A stretch of 64,000 bases of DNA from Pedobacter sp. BMA. Its GTDB lineage: Bacteria > Bacteroidota > Bacteroidia > Sphingobacteriales > Sphingobacteriaceae. Position numbers and translations under genes: made by a program. Location: positions 248,001-312,000 of the forward strand of contig NZ_LECU01000004.1 in the NCBI RefSeq assembly GCF_001027745.1, read 5' to 3'. The notes below the pieces were generated by a model that saw nothing but the letters and a program-made list of their open reading frames with translations, did no database searches and was not told where the DNA came from. Below, piece after piece: positions 1 to 6,597 of the stretch. Positions within the stretch are counted from its first letter, which is position 1, and each line of letters starts with the position of its first letter.

Positions 1-1
1 T

Positions 2-505
2 AACCGGGATTCGAGTATCCTGGAACTGAGTCCAACCATCAGCGCCATTGTGCTTGCAGGTAAAATAGGATCAGCAATTTCATCAGAAATCGGATCAATG
101 CGTGTTACCGAGCAAATCGATGCATTGGAGATTATGGGCATCAATGCGCCGGGTTATCTTATTCTTCCAAAAGTGTTGGCAGGTATTACTATGGTACCCA
201 TGCTGGTTATTATTTCAATGTTTTTGAGCATTTCCGGAGGATACATCGGCGGATCTATTTCTGGTGCAGTTACGCCTGCTGAATACATACAGGGGATTAC
301 AACCGATTTTAACCCATATACCATTGTAGTTGCACTTGTTAAAGCCTTCGTATTTGGATTTATCATTACTACTGTACCCGCCTACGAAGGTTTTTATGTT
401 AGAGGTGGTGCTTTAGAGGTTTCTCAGGCAAGTACAAGAGCCGTTGTAATCAGTTGTATATCCATTTTGGTTTGCGATTATTTAGTTACCCAATTGTTAT
501 TATAA
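2..505 (+). CDS. MlaE/YrbE-family ABC transporter permease (3' part only)
   Basis: The reading frame is open from the window edge, so the N-terminus lies outside; 167 residues are visible. The text around residues 20-45 (GKIGSAISSEIGSMRVTEQI) matches the conserved core of MlaE/YrbE permeases, which is known to hold the coupling region facing the ATPase. Three or four hydrophobic segments follow. In the Mla family this inner-membrane permease moves phospholipids between inner and outer membrane together with an MlaF ATPase and an MCE-domain protein. The stop codon overlaps the start of the next gene by one base (TAATG), so the two are translationally coupled. No MCE-domain gene follows within the window; it may lie upstream or elsewhere. 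Confidence 0.9.
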   Translation, partial: NRDSSILELSPTISAIVLAGKIGSAISSEIGSMRVTEQIDALEIMGINAPGYLILPKVLAGITMVPMLVIISMFLSISGGYIGGSISGAVTPAEYIQGITTDFNPYTIVVALVKAFVFGFIITTVPAYEGFYVRGGALEVSQASTRAVVISCISILVCDYLVTQLLL

Positions 506-1257
506 TGATCGAGATTAAAGATATATACAAGTCATTTTCGGGAAATGAAGTTTTAAAGGGTATTTCCGGAAAGTTTGAAGAAGGGGTTACCAACTTGATC
601 ATTGGCGGCTCAGGGTCAGGAAAAACAACTTTGTTGAAATGTATGGTTGGTTTGCACCAGCCCGATTCAGGATCTGTGCTTTACGATGGACGCGATTTTA
701 CCCCTATGACTTACGAAGAGCGTATCGAAGTGCGTAAAGAAATAGGCATGCTTTTCCAGGGCTCAGCGTTGTTTGACAGCATGACCGTTGAGGACAATAT
801 TATGTTTCCTTTAAATATGTTCACCGATCAGAGCAGGAAAGAAAAAATTGAGAGGGTCAACTTTTGTCTGGAACGCGTTAATCTCGCCGGAAAAAACAAG
901 CTATTCCCGGCCGAGCTTTCAGGTGGAATGAAAAAGCGTGTGGGTATTGCCCGTGCCATTTCAATGAATCCAAAATATTTATTCTGTGATGAGCCTAACT
1001 CCGGTTTGGATCCTAAAACATCTATTGTGATCGATGAGTTGATTCAGGAACTTACAGAAGAGTTTAAAACTACCACGATAGTGGTAACACATGACATGAA
1101 CTCTGTAATGGGCATCGGAGATTACATTTTATTTTTGCACGAAGGAAAGAAATTCTGGGAAGGCAGTAATAAAGAAATCGCACATACCGATATCCAGGAA
1201 CTCAACGATTTTGTTTTCGCCAGTCGCTTCATGAAAGCTGCAAAAGACAAGTTTTAG
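505..1257 (+). CDS. ABC transporter ATP-binding protein, MlaF-like
   Basis: A 250-residue ABC ATPase. Walker A is GGSGSGKT at residues 34-41, the signature LSGGM at 138-142, Walker B ends in DEP at 162-164, and the switch histidine is in VVTHD near residue 196. It should power the permease encoded immediately upstream, in phospholipid or other hydrophobic-compound transport across the envelope. I chose the ATG that overlaps the permease stop, because translation from there begins with the usual MIEIKDIYKSF strand. An in-frame start 17 codons earlier would lie inside the permease gene and adds no conserved sequence. MlaF assignment follows from pairing with an MlaE permease; the ATPase alone could not be told from other importers. 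Confidence 0.9.
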   Translation: MIEIKDIYKSFSGNEVLKGISGKFEEGVTNLIIGGSGSGKTTLLKCMVGLHQPDSGSVLYDGRDFTPMTYEERIEVRKEIGMLFQGSALFDSMTVEDNIMFPLNMFTDQSRKEKIERVNFCLERVNLAGKNKLFPAELSGGMKKRVGIARAISMNPKYLFCDEPNSGLDPKTSIVIDELIQELTEEFKTTTIVVTHDMNSVMGIGDYILFLHEGKKFWEGSNKEIAHTDIQELNDFVFASRFMKAAKDKF

Positions 1258-1293
1258 ATAACAACCCTCCCTGCGGGGAACATAAAATAATAC

Positions 1294-2175
1294 ATGATAC
1301 AATTACTTGCCCCCACCCATTGGAAAGATTACGAACTGATTGATTGCGGGGATTTTGAGAAATTAGAACGCTTTGGAAATGTGACCCTGATCCGTCCTGA
1401 ACCTCAGGCAGTGTGGAAGAAAACATTGACAGAGCAAGAGTGGAAAAAAACAGCCAATATCACCTTCCGGGGCCGCTCAGCCACTTCTGGCGAATGGGTA
1501 AAGAAAAACCCGGCAACGCCCGACCGCTGGCATGTGGAATATAAAAATGATGATGTTTCCATCAAACTTCGCCTGGGTTTAACTTCATTTAAGCATGTGG
1601 GCGTTTTCCCGGAACAGGCGGTTAACTGGGATTATATATCATCGTCCATTAAGAAATTTAAAACTCCACAGCCTAAAGTACTCAATCTTTTTGCTTATAC
1701 CGGTGCAGCATCTATGGTTGCCAATGCTGCCGGTGCCGATACCACACATGTTGATTCGATCAAGCAGGTAGTGACCTGGGCCAATGAAAACCAGGAACTT
1801 TCTGGGTTGAAAGACACCCGCTGGATGGTAGAAGATGCTTTAAAGTTCGTAAAAAAAGAACTTAAGCGTGGTAAAAAATACAATGGAATTATCCTCGATC
1901 CACCGGCATATGGCCATGGCCCTAACGGAGAAAAATGGAAACTGGAAGATCACATTCAGGAAATGATGCAGGATGTTGTGCAGCTGCTAGATGAAAAGGA
2001 ACATTTTTTGATCCTGAATACCTATTCACTTGGCTTTTCTTCCGTAATTGTCGAAAATCTGATTCGTACCTCATTTCCAGGTGTTAAAAATTTGGAAACT
2101 GGTGAGTTATATTTACAAGCCACTGCCGGCATCAAATTACCACTAGGTGTATTTGGTAAATTCTGCAATGTGTAA
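1294..2175 (+). CDS. class I SAM-dependent methyltransferase, RlmI/RlmK-like
   Basis: A 293-residue protein with the fold of large-subunit rRNA cytosine/guanine methyltransferases of the COG1092 type. The SAM-binding motif NLFAYTGAASM is at residues 131-141 and the acidic ribose-binding residue is in THVDSIKQ near 151-158. The catalytic motif DPPAYGHG spans 202-209. The family methylates 23S rRNA. The protein is shorter than E. coli RlmI (about 400 residues) and I see no N-terminal PUA domain. The exact target base is therefore not assigned. It starts 36 bases after the ATPase gene and may be co-transcribed with it, though the functions are unrelated. Confidence 0.88.
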   Translation: MIQLLAPTHWKDYELIDCGDFEKLERFGNVTLIRPEPQAVWKKTLTEQEWKKTANITFRGRSATSGEWVKKNPATPDRWHVEYKNDDVSIKLRLGLTSFKHVGVFPEQAVNWDYISSSIKKFKTPQPKVLNLFAYTGAASMVANAAGADTTHVDSIKQVVTWANENQELSGLKDTRWMVEDALKFVKKELKRGKKYNGIILDPPAYGHGPNGEKWKLEDHIQEMMQDVVQLLDEKEHFLILNTYSLGFSSVIVENLIRTSFPGVKNLETGELYLQATAGIKLPLGVFGKFCNV

Positions 2176-2273
2176 ATGTTAATTACTTTATTTTAAACTA
2201 TACCATTTACTCCCTATTTTCATATCCATCAGATCCGGAAAAAAAATCTAAAATTTAATTCTATAATACATCT

Positions 2274-3323
2274 ATGAAATTACCTCAATTAGCTGGTACC
2301 CTTATACTGGGTTTTGCCGCCATCAGCCTGTTTGCCAACTGTAACTCCGACGGTAAAGGCAGTAACGGCGTAAGCAAAATCTTCTCATCAGACACCACTA
2401 AAAAGAAAACAGATTCAACAGTGAATGTAATGAAGCCCGTTGATCCGAAATTATATGATTCGCTTACAAAAAAACTTGCCAATGGCGATACTACGGGTAA
2501 ATGGCCGGTAAAAAACCAGCCATATCCTTTAGCAGGTGCAATTTTACCATTTAAACGTATCGTGGTTTACTATGGAAACCTTCACTCCAAAAAAATGGGG
2601 GCTTTGGGCGAATATGCGCCTAAAGAAATGTGGCAGCGTTTGAATGCCGAGGTTAAACATTGGGAAAAGGCCGATCCTTCCACACCTGTACAGCCAGGTT
2701 TACATTATATTGCTGCAGTGGCCAGCGGAACTCCTGGCAAAGATGGTAAGTACATTAACCGCATGGGAAACAAGCAGATTGATTCGGTATTGAAGATTGC
2801 GAAAATGCAACCAAACACAATTGTGTTTCTCGACCTTCAGGTTGCACTAAGCACGATTAAAGCTGAGCTTCCTCACATTGAAAAATATCTTGAGTTACCT
2901 TATGTACATTTGGGTATTGATCCGGAATTCTCTATGAAAGACGGCTCTTTGCCGGGTAGAAAAATCGGGACATATGATGCAGCAGATGTAAACTACGTTA
3001 CAGGATATTTAGCAGACATTGTTAAGAAGCATAACCTGCCTCCAAAAGTTTTTGTATTACACCGTTTTACAAAGAAAATGGTTACCAACTCACCAAACAT
3101 TAAATTACGCCCTGAAGTACAGGTTGTTGTACACATGGATGGATGGGGTGAACCAGAATTGAAAAAGGGTACCTATCGCCACTTTGTTTATGGTGAGCCC
3201 GTTCAGTTTACCGGCTTCAAGCTATTTTACAAGAATGACCTGAAGAAAGCACCAAATAAATTGCTAACTCCCGAGGAGCTACTTAAGCTTACTCCAAAAC
3301 CAATATATATTCAGTATCAGTAG
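2274..3323 (+). CDS. secreted lipoprotein of unknown function, possible TIM-barrel fold
   Basis: A 349-residue protein. A lipoprotein signal ends at LFANC with Cys23, followed by a Ser/Thr/Lys-rich linker to about residue 75. The remaining 270 residues form one domain starting KRIVVYYGNLHSKKMGALGE. It alternates short hydrophobic strands (TIVFLDLQV, YVHLGIDPEF, KVFVLHRF, VQVVVHMDG) with helical stretches. That pattern suggests a (beta/alpha)8 barrel; acidic residues at strand ends such as D in FLDLQ and D-E in GIDPEF would suit a glycosidase-like site, but this is inference. I do not recognise the family with certainty. The gene stands alone with its own terminator, and it follows the methyltransferase by about 100 bases. 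Confidence 0.8.
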   Translation: MKLPQLAGTLILGFAAISLFANCNSDGKGSNGVSKIFSSDTTKKKTDSTVNVMKPVDPKLYDSLTKKLANGDTTGKWPVKNQPYPLAGAILPFKRIVVYYGNLHSKKMGALGEYAPKEMWQRLNAEVKHWEKADPSTPVQPGLHYIAAVASGTPGKDGKYINRMGNKQIDSVLKIAKMQPNTIVFLDLQVALSTIKAELPHIEKYLELPYVHLGIDPEFSMKDGSLPGRKIGTYDAADVNYVTGYLADIVKKHNLPPKVFVLHRFTKKMVTNSPNIKLRPEVQVVVHMDGWGEPELKKGTYRHFVYGEPVQFTGFKLFYKNDLKKAPNKLLTPEELLKLTPKPIYIQYQ

Positions 3324-3329
3324 CATATT

Positions 3330-3358
3330 AAAAAGGGTGTCCTTGGGCACCCTTTTTG
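3330..3358 (+). terminator. intrinsic terminator of the lipoprotein gene
   Basis: AAAAGGGTG and CACCCTTTTT form a strong stem, extended by a CC/GG step, seven bases after the stop codon. The 3' arm runs straight into a T-rich tract. Confidence 0.85.
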
Positions 3359-3420
3359 TTTATAAAATCACCTAAATGCCTTGTTGGCTGAAATAAACAA
3401 ATTTACCTTTCATTTATTTC

Positions 3421-3731
3421 GTTGAGACATTTCTTCGGGTACTGTTCGGGAAGTGTTCGGGAAGGGTTCGGAAGGGTTCGGGAAGTGTTCGGGAAGGGTT
3501 CGGGAAGCGTTCGGGAAGCGTTTGGGAAGCGTTTGGGAAGCGTTTGGGAAAGCTTCGTCTCCTGATCGGGATTTCTCCCGGAAAAGTTCGTATAAACATC
3601 GCCTCAAATTCGGGAAGTGTTTGGCTTTTCTTTGGGTAAAAGCCGAACAACAGGCGAGCCCATCCCAAACATTACCCAAACTTTTCTAAACTTTGTCTCG
3701 GATTTGTCTCAGCCCAAACCCGATCAATTGC
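3421..3731. repeat. 11-bp tandem repeat array in an intergenic region
   Basis: From 3443 to 3551 there are ten consecutive copies of an 11-bp unit with consensus (T/G/C)GTT(C/T)GGGAAG. One copy (3465-3474) is a base short. The right side of the region keeps the same period with different bases: units beginning at 3664, 3675, 3686, 3697, 3708 and 3719 all start with C and are CCC- or CTC-rich. The array fills most of the 564-base gap between the lipoprotein gene and msrA. Open frames run through it only because 33 bases is a multiple of both 11 and 3, so they give an 11-residue repeat; I do not treat them as genes. A related element lies at 45985-46077. Nothing else is visible in this gap apart from the terminator and a promoter-like stretch before msrA. 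Confidence 0.85.
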
Positions 3732-3887
3732 CAAAAACTCTAAGATGCATTTCATAACAAACGCTATTAATGATACAAGCCTCCTGTAATATCCATAATG
3801 TAAAATGGATTTTTTAAACACACGGTTTTATTCAGCATTCCTTCCACCAGGAATCTACAATGGCATAACTTTCGTATAATAGCTATT

Positions 3888-4430
3888 ATGCAAACAGCAA
3901 TTTTTGGAGGTGGGTGCTTTTGGTGCACGGAAGCAATATTTCAAAGCCTGAAGGGTGTAGAAGAGGTAATTTCAGGTTATATGGGCGGTGAACTAAAGCA
4001 TCCAACCTATATGGAAATTTCAAATGGTGGTACAGGACATGCGGAGGTGGTTAAAATATCTTTTGACGACAAGCTTATCTCATTCAATGAGTTGCTATTG
4101 ATTTTTTTTAGAACCCACAATCCAACGCTGTTAAACAGGCAGGGGAATGATATCGGAACGCAATACCGATCCATAATTTTTTATGAGAATGAGGCCCAGA
4201 AAAACGAGGCAGAAAAACTCATAGTGGAATTAACCAGGGAACATGTTTTTGATAAGCCCATTATAACACAGATTGCGCCTGCCGAAGCGTTTTATGAGGC
4301 CGAAGACTATCACCAGAATTATTTCAATAAGAATCATGGCAAGCCTTACTGTGCTTTTGTTATTCAACCCAAGCTAAACAAACTGGCAGAACAATTCCGG
4401 CAGAAAATTAAACCTGAGCTATCCAGCTAA
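3888..4430 (+). CDS. msrA: peptide methionine-S-sulfoxide reductase MsrA
   Basis: A 180-residue protein of normal MsrA length. The signature GGGCFWCTE lies at residues 7-15, with catalytic Cys10 followed by Cys13. The conserved motifs GYMGG, GHAEVV, RTHNPT and GNDIGTQYRS follow in family order, and EDYHQNYF is near residue 145. It reduces the S epimer of methionine sulfoxide, in free form or in proteins, using thioredoxin. No MsrB domain is fused and no msrB gene is adjacent. There is no clear signal peptide, so it is probably cytoplasmic. The upstream stretch ATAACTTTCG resembles a Bacteroidota -7 box. Confidence 0.96.
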   Translation: MQTAIFGGGCFWCTEAIFQSLKGVEEVISGYMGGELKHPTYMEISNGGTGHAEVVKISFDDKLISFNELLLIFFRTHNPTLLNRQGNDIGTQYRSIIFYENEAQKNEAEKLIVELTREHVFDKPIITQIAPAEAFYEAEDYHQNYFNKNHGKPYCAFVIQPKLNKLAEQFRQKIKPELSS

Positions 4431-4456
4431 CAGGCTACAGCTTTTCCGGAAAACCG

Positions 4457-5542
4457 TTATTCGAACGTTAAAAGCGCATGCTGACTTGCAGTATGAATAT
4501 CTCTCCAAACGCGGTTTATTTCTGTTTCTTTTCTGGCGGCTTCAAGACCACAAAAAGGAAATAAAAAATCGCACGCGCTTCTGCAAGCATGCGCAAGCTT
4601 TCGGCTTGAGCGGCTCACTTCGTCCAGACTGGATACCGATATCGATTTACCAGATACCAACTGTTCCCAGGAATCGTCGAAACAACGGTAGAATGCTTTC
4701 TTCAGTTCCTTCACTTCGCTCTTGCACCGATTTAACTCATTTTCGAAATACCTGATCTGTTCCTCGTTATATCTTTTTAATCCTGACCTTGAGAAAAACG
4801 ACTGCTCCACCAACCTGATGAAGTGATTAGACATCCCCAAACTATTTACAGCCAGTGTGGTTTCTGCCAGCTGTAGAAAAGGATAATCAAATCCCTCGTC
4901 GGCAACCTCGATGGTATTGTTTATCCTGAATGTACGGTTAAGGGGTACTTCCAGGTTACTTACTTCAAAGGCATGACTTCCAGTAGCGATTAATCCAAAA
5001 TATGACCAGCCCGAAAGGATATTTACTTCATTTTTTTTCAAAATAAATGACATCACTTTCGGATTTCCATCTTCATCAAGTATATCGGTACCATCGGTGT
5101 TTTTAAGGCTGCAGTTTGCTGTAAATATGGTTGCATGCAATGCGCCGCTGGCATATTTCCAATGCCCGTTTATTAAATACCCATTAGTGGTTTCAATCGC
5201 TGTTCCGCCTATTGCTCCGCTCCCTGCAAAGCATACCGCTCTATCAGCAAACACTTCTTTTGCCAGATCGGGGTTTAAAAAACCAGCAAACCAGGCGGCA
5301 CCGGCACAAAGCGTAACCGTCCAGCCCAGGCTGCCATCAGCTTCTGCCAGCGCTTCTTCAAGTCTTAAAATTTCAGGAAGCTTTTTACCTGCCCCCCCAT
5401 AAACTTCAGGAACAAAAAGCTTAAACCAGTTTTCCTGATAGGCCAGTTCTAAAATTTCCGGATGTAATTCGCCCATTTGTTCTGATTCTGAAGCAAACTG
5501 AGCTACAGTTTCCTGCCAGGTTTTTGTGATGGTGTTTTGCAT
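4457..5542 (-). CDS. acyl-CoA dehydrogenase-fold flavoprotein
   Basis: A 361-residue protein with the order of the acyl-CoA dehydrogenase superfamily. An all-helical N-terminal domain (LFVPEVYGGAGK near 37-48, then a stretch ADGSLGWTV) is followed by a beta domain around 115-225 and a helical C-terminal domain. The end, RVWRDIHTASQHALL, resembles flavin monooxygenases of this fold (the HsaA/HpaB-like group D enzymes). I do not see the YxxYEGT-like segment with catalytic glutamate that typical short-chain dehydrogenases carry. The substrate is unknown. It sits 48 bases downstream of the riboswitch-controlled pnuT-like gene on the same strand with only a small hairpin between, so thiamine-dependent co-regulation is possible. 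Confidence 0.75.
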   Translation of the reverse strand: MQNTITKTWQETVAQFASESEQMGELHPEILELAYQENWFKLFVPEVYGGAGKKLPEILRLEEALAEADGSLGWTVTLCAGAAWFAGFLNPDLAKEVFADRAVCFAGSGAIGGTAIETTNGYLINGHWKYASGALHATIFTANCSLKNTDGTDILDEDGNPKVMSFILKKNEVNILSGWSYFGLIATGSHAFEVSNLEVPLNRTFRINNTIEVADEGFDYPFLQLAETTLAVNSLGMSNHFIRLVEQSFFSRSGLKRYNEEQIRYFENELNRCKSEVKELKKAFYRCFDDSWEQLVSGKSISVSSLDEVSRSSRKLAHACRSACDFLFPFCGLEAARKETEINRVWRDIHTASQHALLTFE

Positions 5543-5556
5543 ATGATCATCTTATA

Positions 5557-5570
5557 CCGCAGTGGTGCGG
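5557..5570 (-). other. short hairpin between pnuT-like gene and flavoprotein gene
   Basis: CCGCA and TGCGG form a 5-bp stem in the 48-base gap. No T-run follows on either strand, so it does not look like a complete intrinsic terminator; read-through from pnuT is plausible. Confidence 0.5.
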
Positions 5571-5590
5571 ATTAAAAAGCTATAGAAACG

Positions 5591-6214
5591 TTAATTAAAC
5601 TTTCGTAATTCTCTTGTACCTACAATCTTCTTCCAGTCTAAAAAGCCAAAAATGGCTACAATAAATAAAAATGTAGTCAGACAAGCCATTAGGGGAAGCT
5701 TTTTATGAAACAATAACGGAATGGCAACAATATTTGAAACATTCAGAAAAATCCAGTTTTCAATTTTACGTTTTGCAAGAAGCCACATACCTGCCCACGC
5801 TGTTGATGAAACGAACGCATCCAGTAGCGGTACATCAGAATCAGTATGGTTTCTGAGTACAAAGTAGAATACAAAAAAACCTATAACCGAGATCAATATC
5901 GCAATCAGCAGTTCATTATTTGTACTCCATGCTACCTGGTTTTCGCCGTCTAGCTTACGTTTCTTCCAGATTATCCAGCCGTAAACACTCATTACCAGAT
6001 AATAAATACTCAATAACATCTCTGCATAAAGTTTTACATTTAGCAGCAAAAACATAGATAATAGAATAGAAACAATTCCGGTAGGATATAACCAGATGCT
6101 GTTTTTCTTTGCCAGTAAAACCTCAGAAACGCCGAAGCCAACCGCCAGCCATTCTACCAGCGAGGTATGCAGAATTTGTTCCTTAAAAAGCCCGAACCAA
6201 TCTTGAAAATTCAT
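5591..6214 (-). CDS. pnuT: PnuC-family vitamin transporter, probably the thiamine carrier PnuT
   Basis: A 207-residue membrane protein with about seven hydrophobic segments, matching the PnuC family (SemiSWEET-like facilitators). Family hallmarks include NSIWLYPTGIVSILLSM near 39-55 and YLVMSVYGWIIWKKRK near 72-87. PnuC carries nicotinamide riboside, but this gene lies directly downstream of a TPP riboswitch on the same strand. In the PnuC family, TPP-riboswitch-controlled members are known as PnuT and carry thiamine. I therefore assign thiamine as the likely substrate; this rests on the regulatory context, not on substrate-specific residues. A flavoprotein gene follows and may be co-transcribed. 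No TonB receptor or thiamine pyrophosphokinase gene is adjacent, unlike several Bacteroidota thiamine loci. Confidence 0.85.
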   Translation of the reverse strand: MNFQDWFGLFKEQILHTSLVEWLAVGFGVSEVLLAKKNSIWLYPTGIVSILLSMFLLLNVKLYAEMLLSIYYLVMSVYGWIIWKKRKLDGENQVAWSTNNELLIAILISVIGFFVFYFVLRNHTDSDVPLLDAFVSSTAWAGMWLLAKRKIENWIFLNVSNIVAIPLLFHKKLPLMACLTTFLFIVAIFGFLDWKKIVGTRELRKFN

Positions 6215-6287
6215 TTACAATAAATACCTTAAAGCCAATAAAAAATAATTGAAACCTGCTTTCAGGGCGAAACAGTATTGTAAATTT

Positions 6288-6473
6288 AACCTCTTCCCTC
6301 CGCCGGCATTATCCGGATCAGGTGCATTCAAGGTTTAAAGAGGCAGATTTGTCGGGTGGAGAGGGAACCCTCTGCCATCCTAATGTTCTACATTTACCTT
6401 AAAATGGGTATAATCTCAGCCTTTCGATTGCAACAGAAATTGCGGATTTGAAAAGCACCCCTTTGAGTGAGGC
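6288..6473 (-). promoter_or_regulatory. TPP riboswitch (THI element)
   Basis: On the minus strand the hallmark ACCTGATCCGGATAATGCCG is at 6304-6323 (read backwards), followed by GCGGAGGGAA. The upstream half has GGGGTGC near 6455-6461, then GGCTGAGAT-ATACCC near 6404-6420. P2 pairs GGGGT with ACCC, P3 pairs CTTTT with GAAAG across a long loop, and P1 can pair CCTC with GAGG at the two ends. Between ATACCC and ACCTGATC there is an extra stem-loop (GGCAGA...TCTGCC) with an inner AGGGTTCCCT hairpin, so the aptamer is longer than the E. coli thiM type. The aptamer ends about 75 bases before the pnuT-like start codon. No strong terminator is visible in that interval, so control may be at translation. 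The remainder of the 6215-6597 gap, about 120 bases beyond the promoter, shows nothing else clear. Confidence 0.95.
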
Positions 6474-6480
6474 AAATATA
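6473..6480 (-). promoter_or_regulatory. Bacteroidota -7 promoter box upstream of the TPP riboswitch
   Basis: TATATTTG on the minus strand matches the TAnnTTTG consensus and lies right at the 5' edge of the aptamer, as expected for a start site near 6468. A clear -33 TTTG at the normal distance is not seen. Confidence 0.55.
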
Positions 6481-6597
6481 GTTTTTAAATTGAAAGATTT
6501 TAATTTTTATTCAAATTGATTGTCTTGCTATGGCACGGTGAGGCACAGTTCTGTTTCCAGATGGCTGGAACAAACGGTGTCTCACAATGCAAAGCTT

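Noticed and set aside
3410-3689. Open frames on both strands through the 11-bp repeat, giving 11-residue protein repeats
   Set aside because: An 11-base period automatically yields an 11-codon repeat in any open frame. The frames overlap in several phases and have no signal, family or start-site support.
3865-3878. ATAACTTTCGTATA resembles a loxP arm
   Set aside because: It has an extra T relative to loxP, no matching inverted arm and no recombinase nearby. It lies where a msrA promoter is expected.
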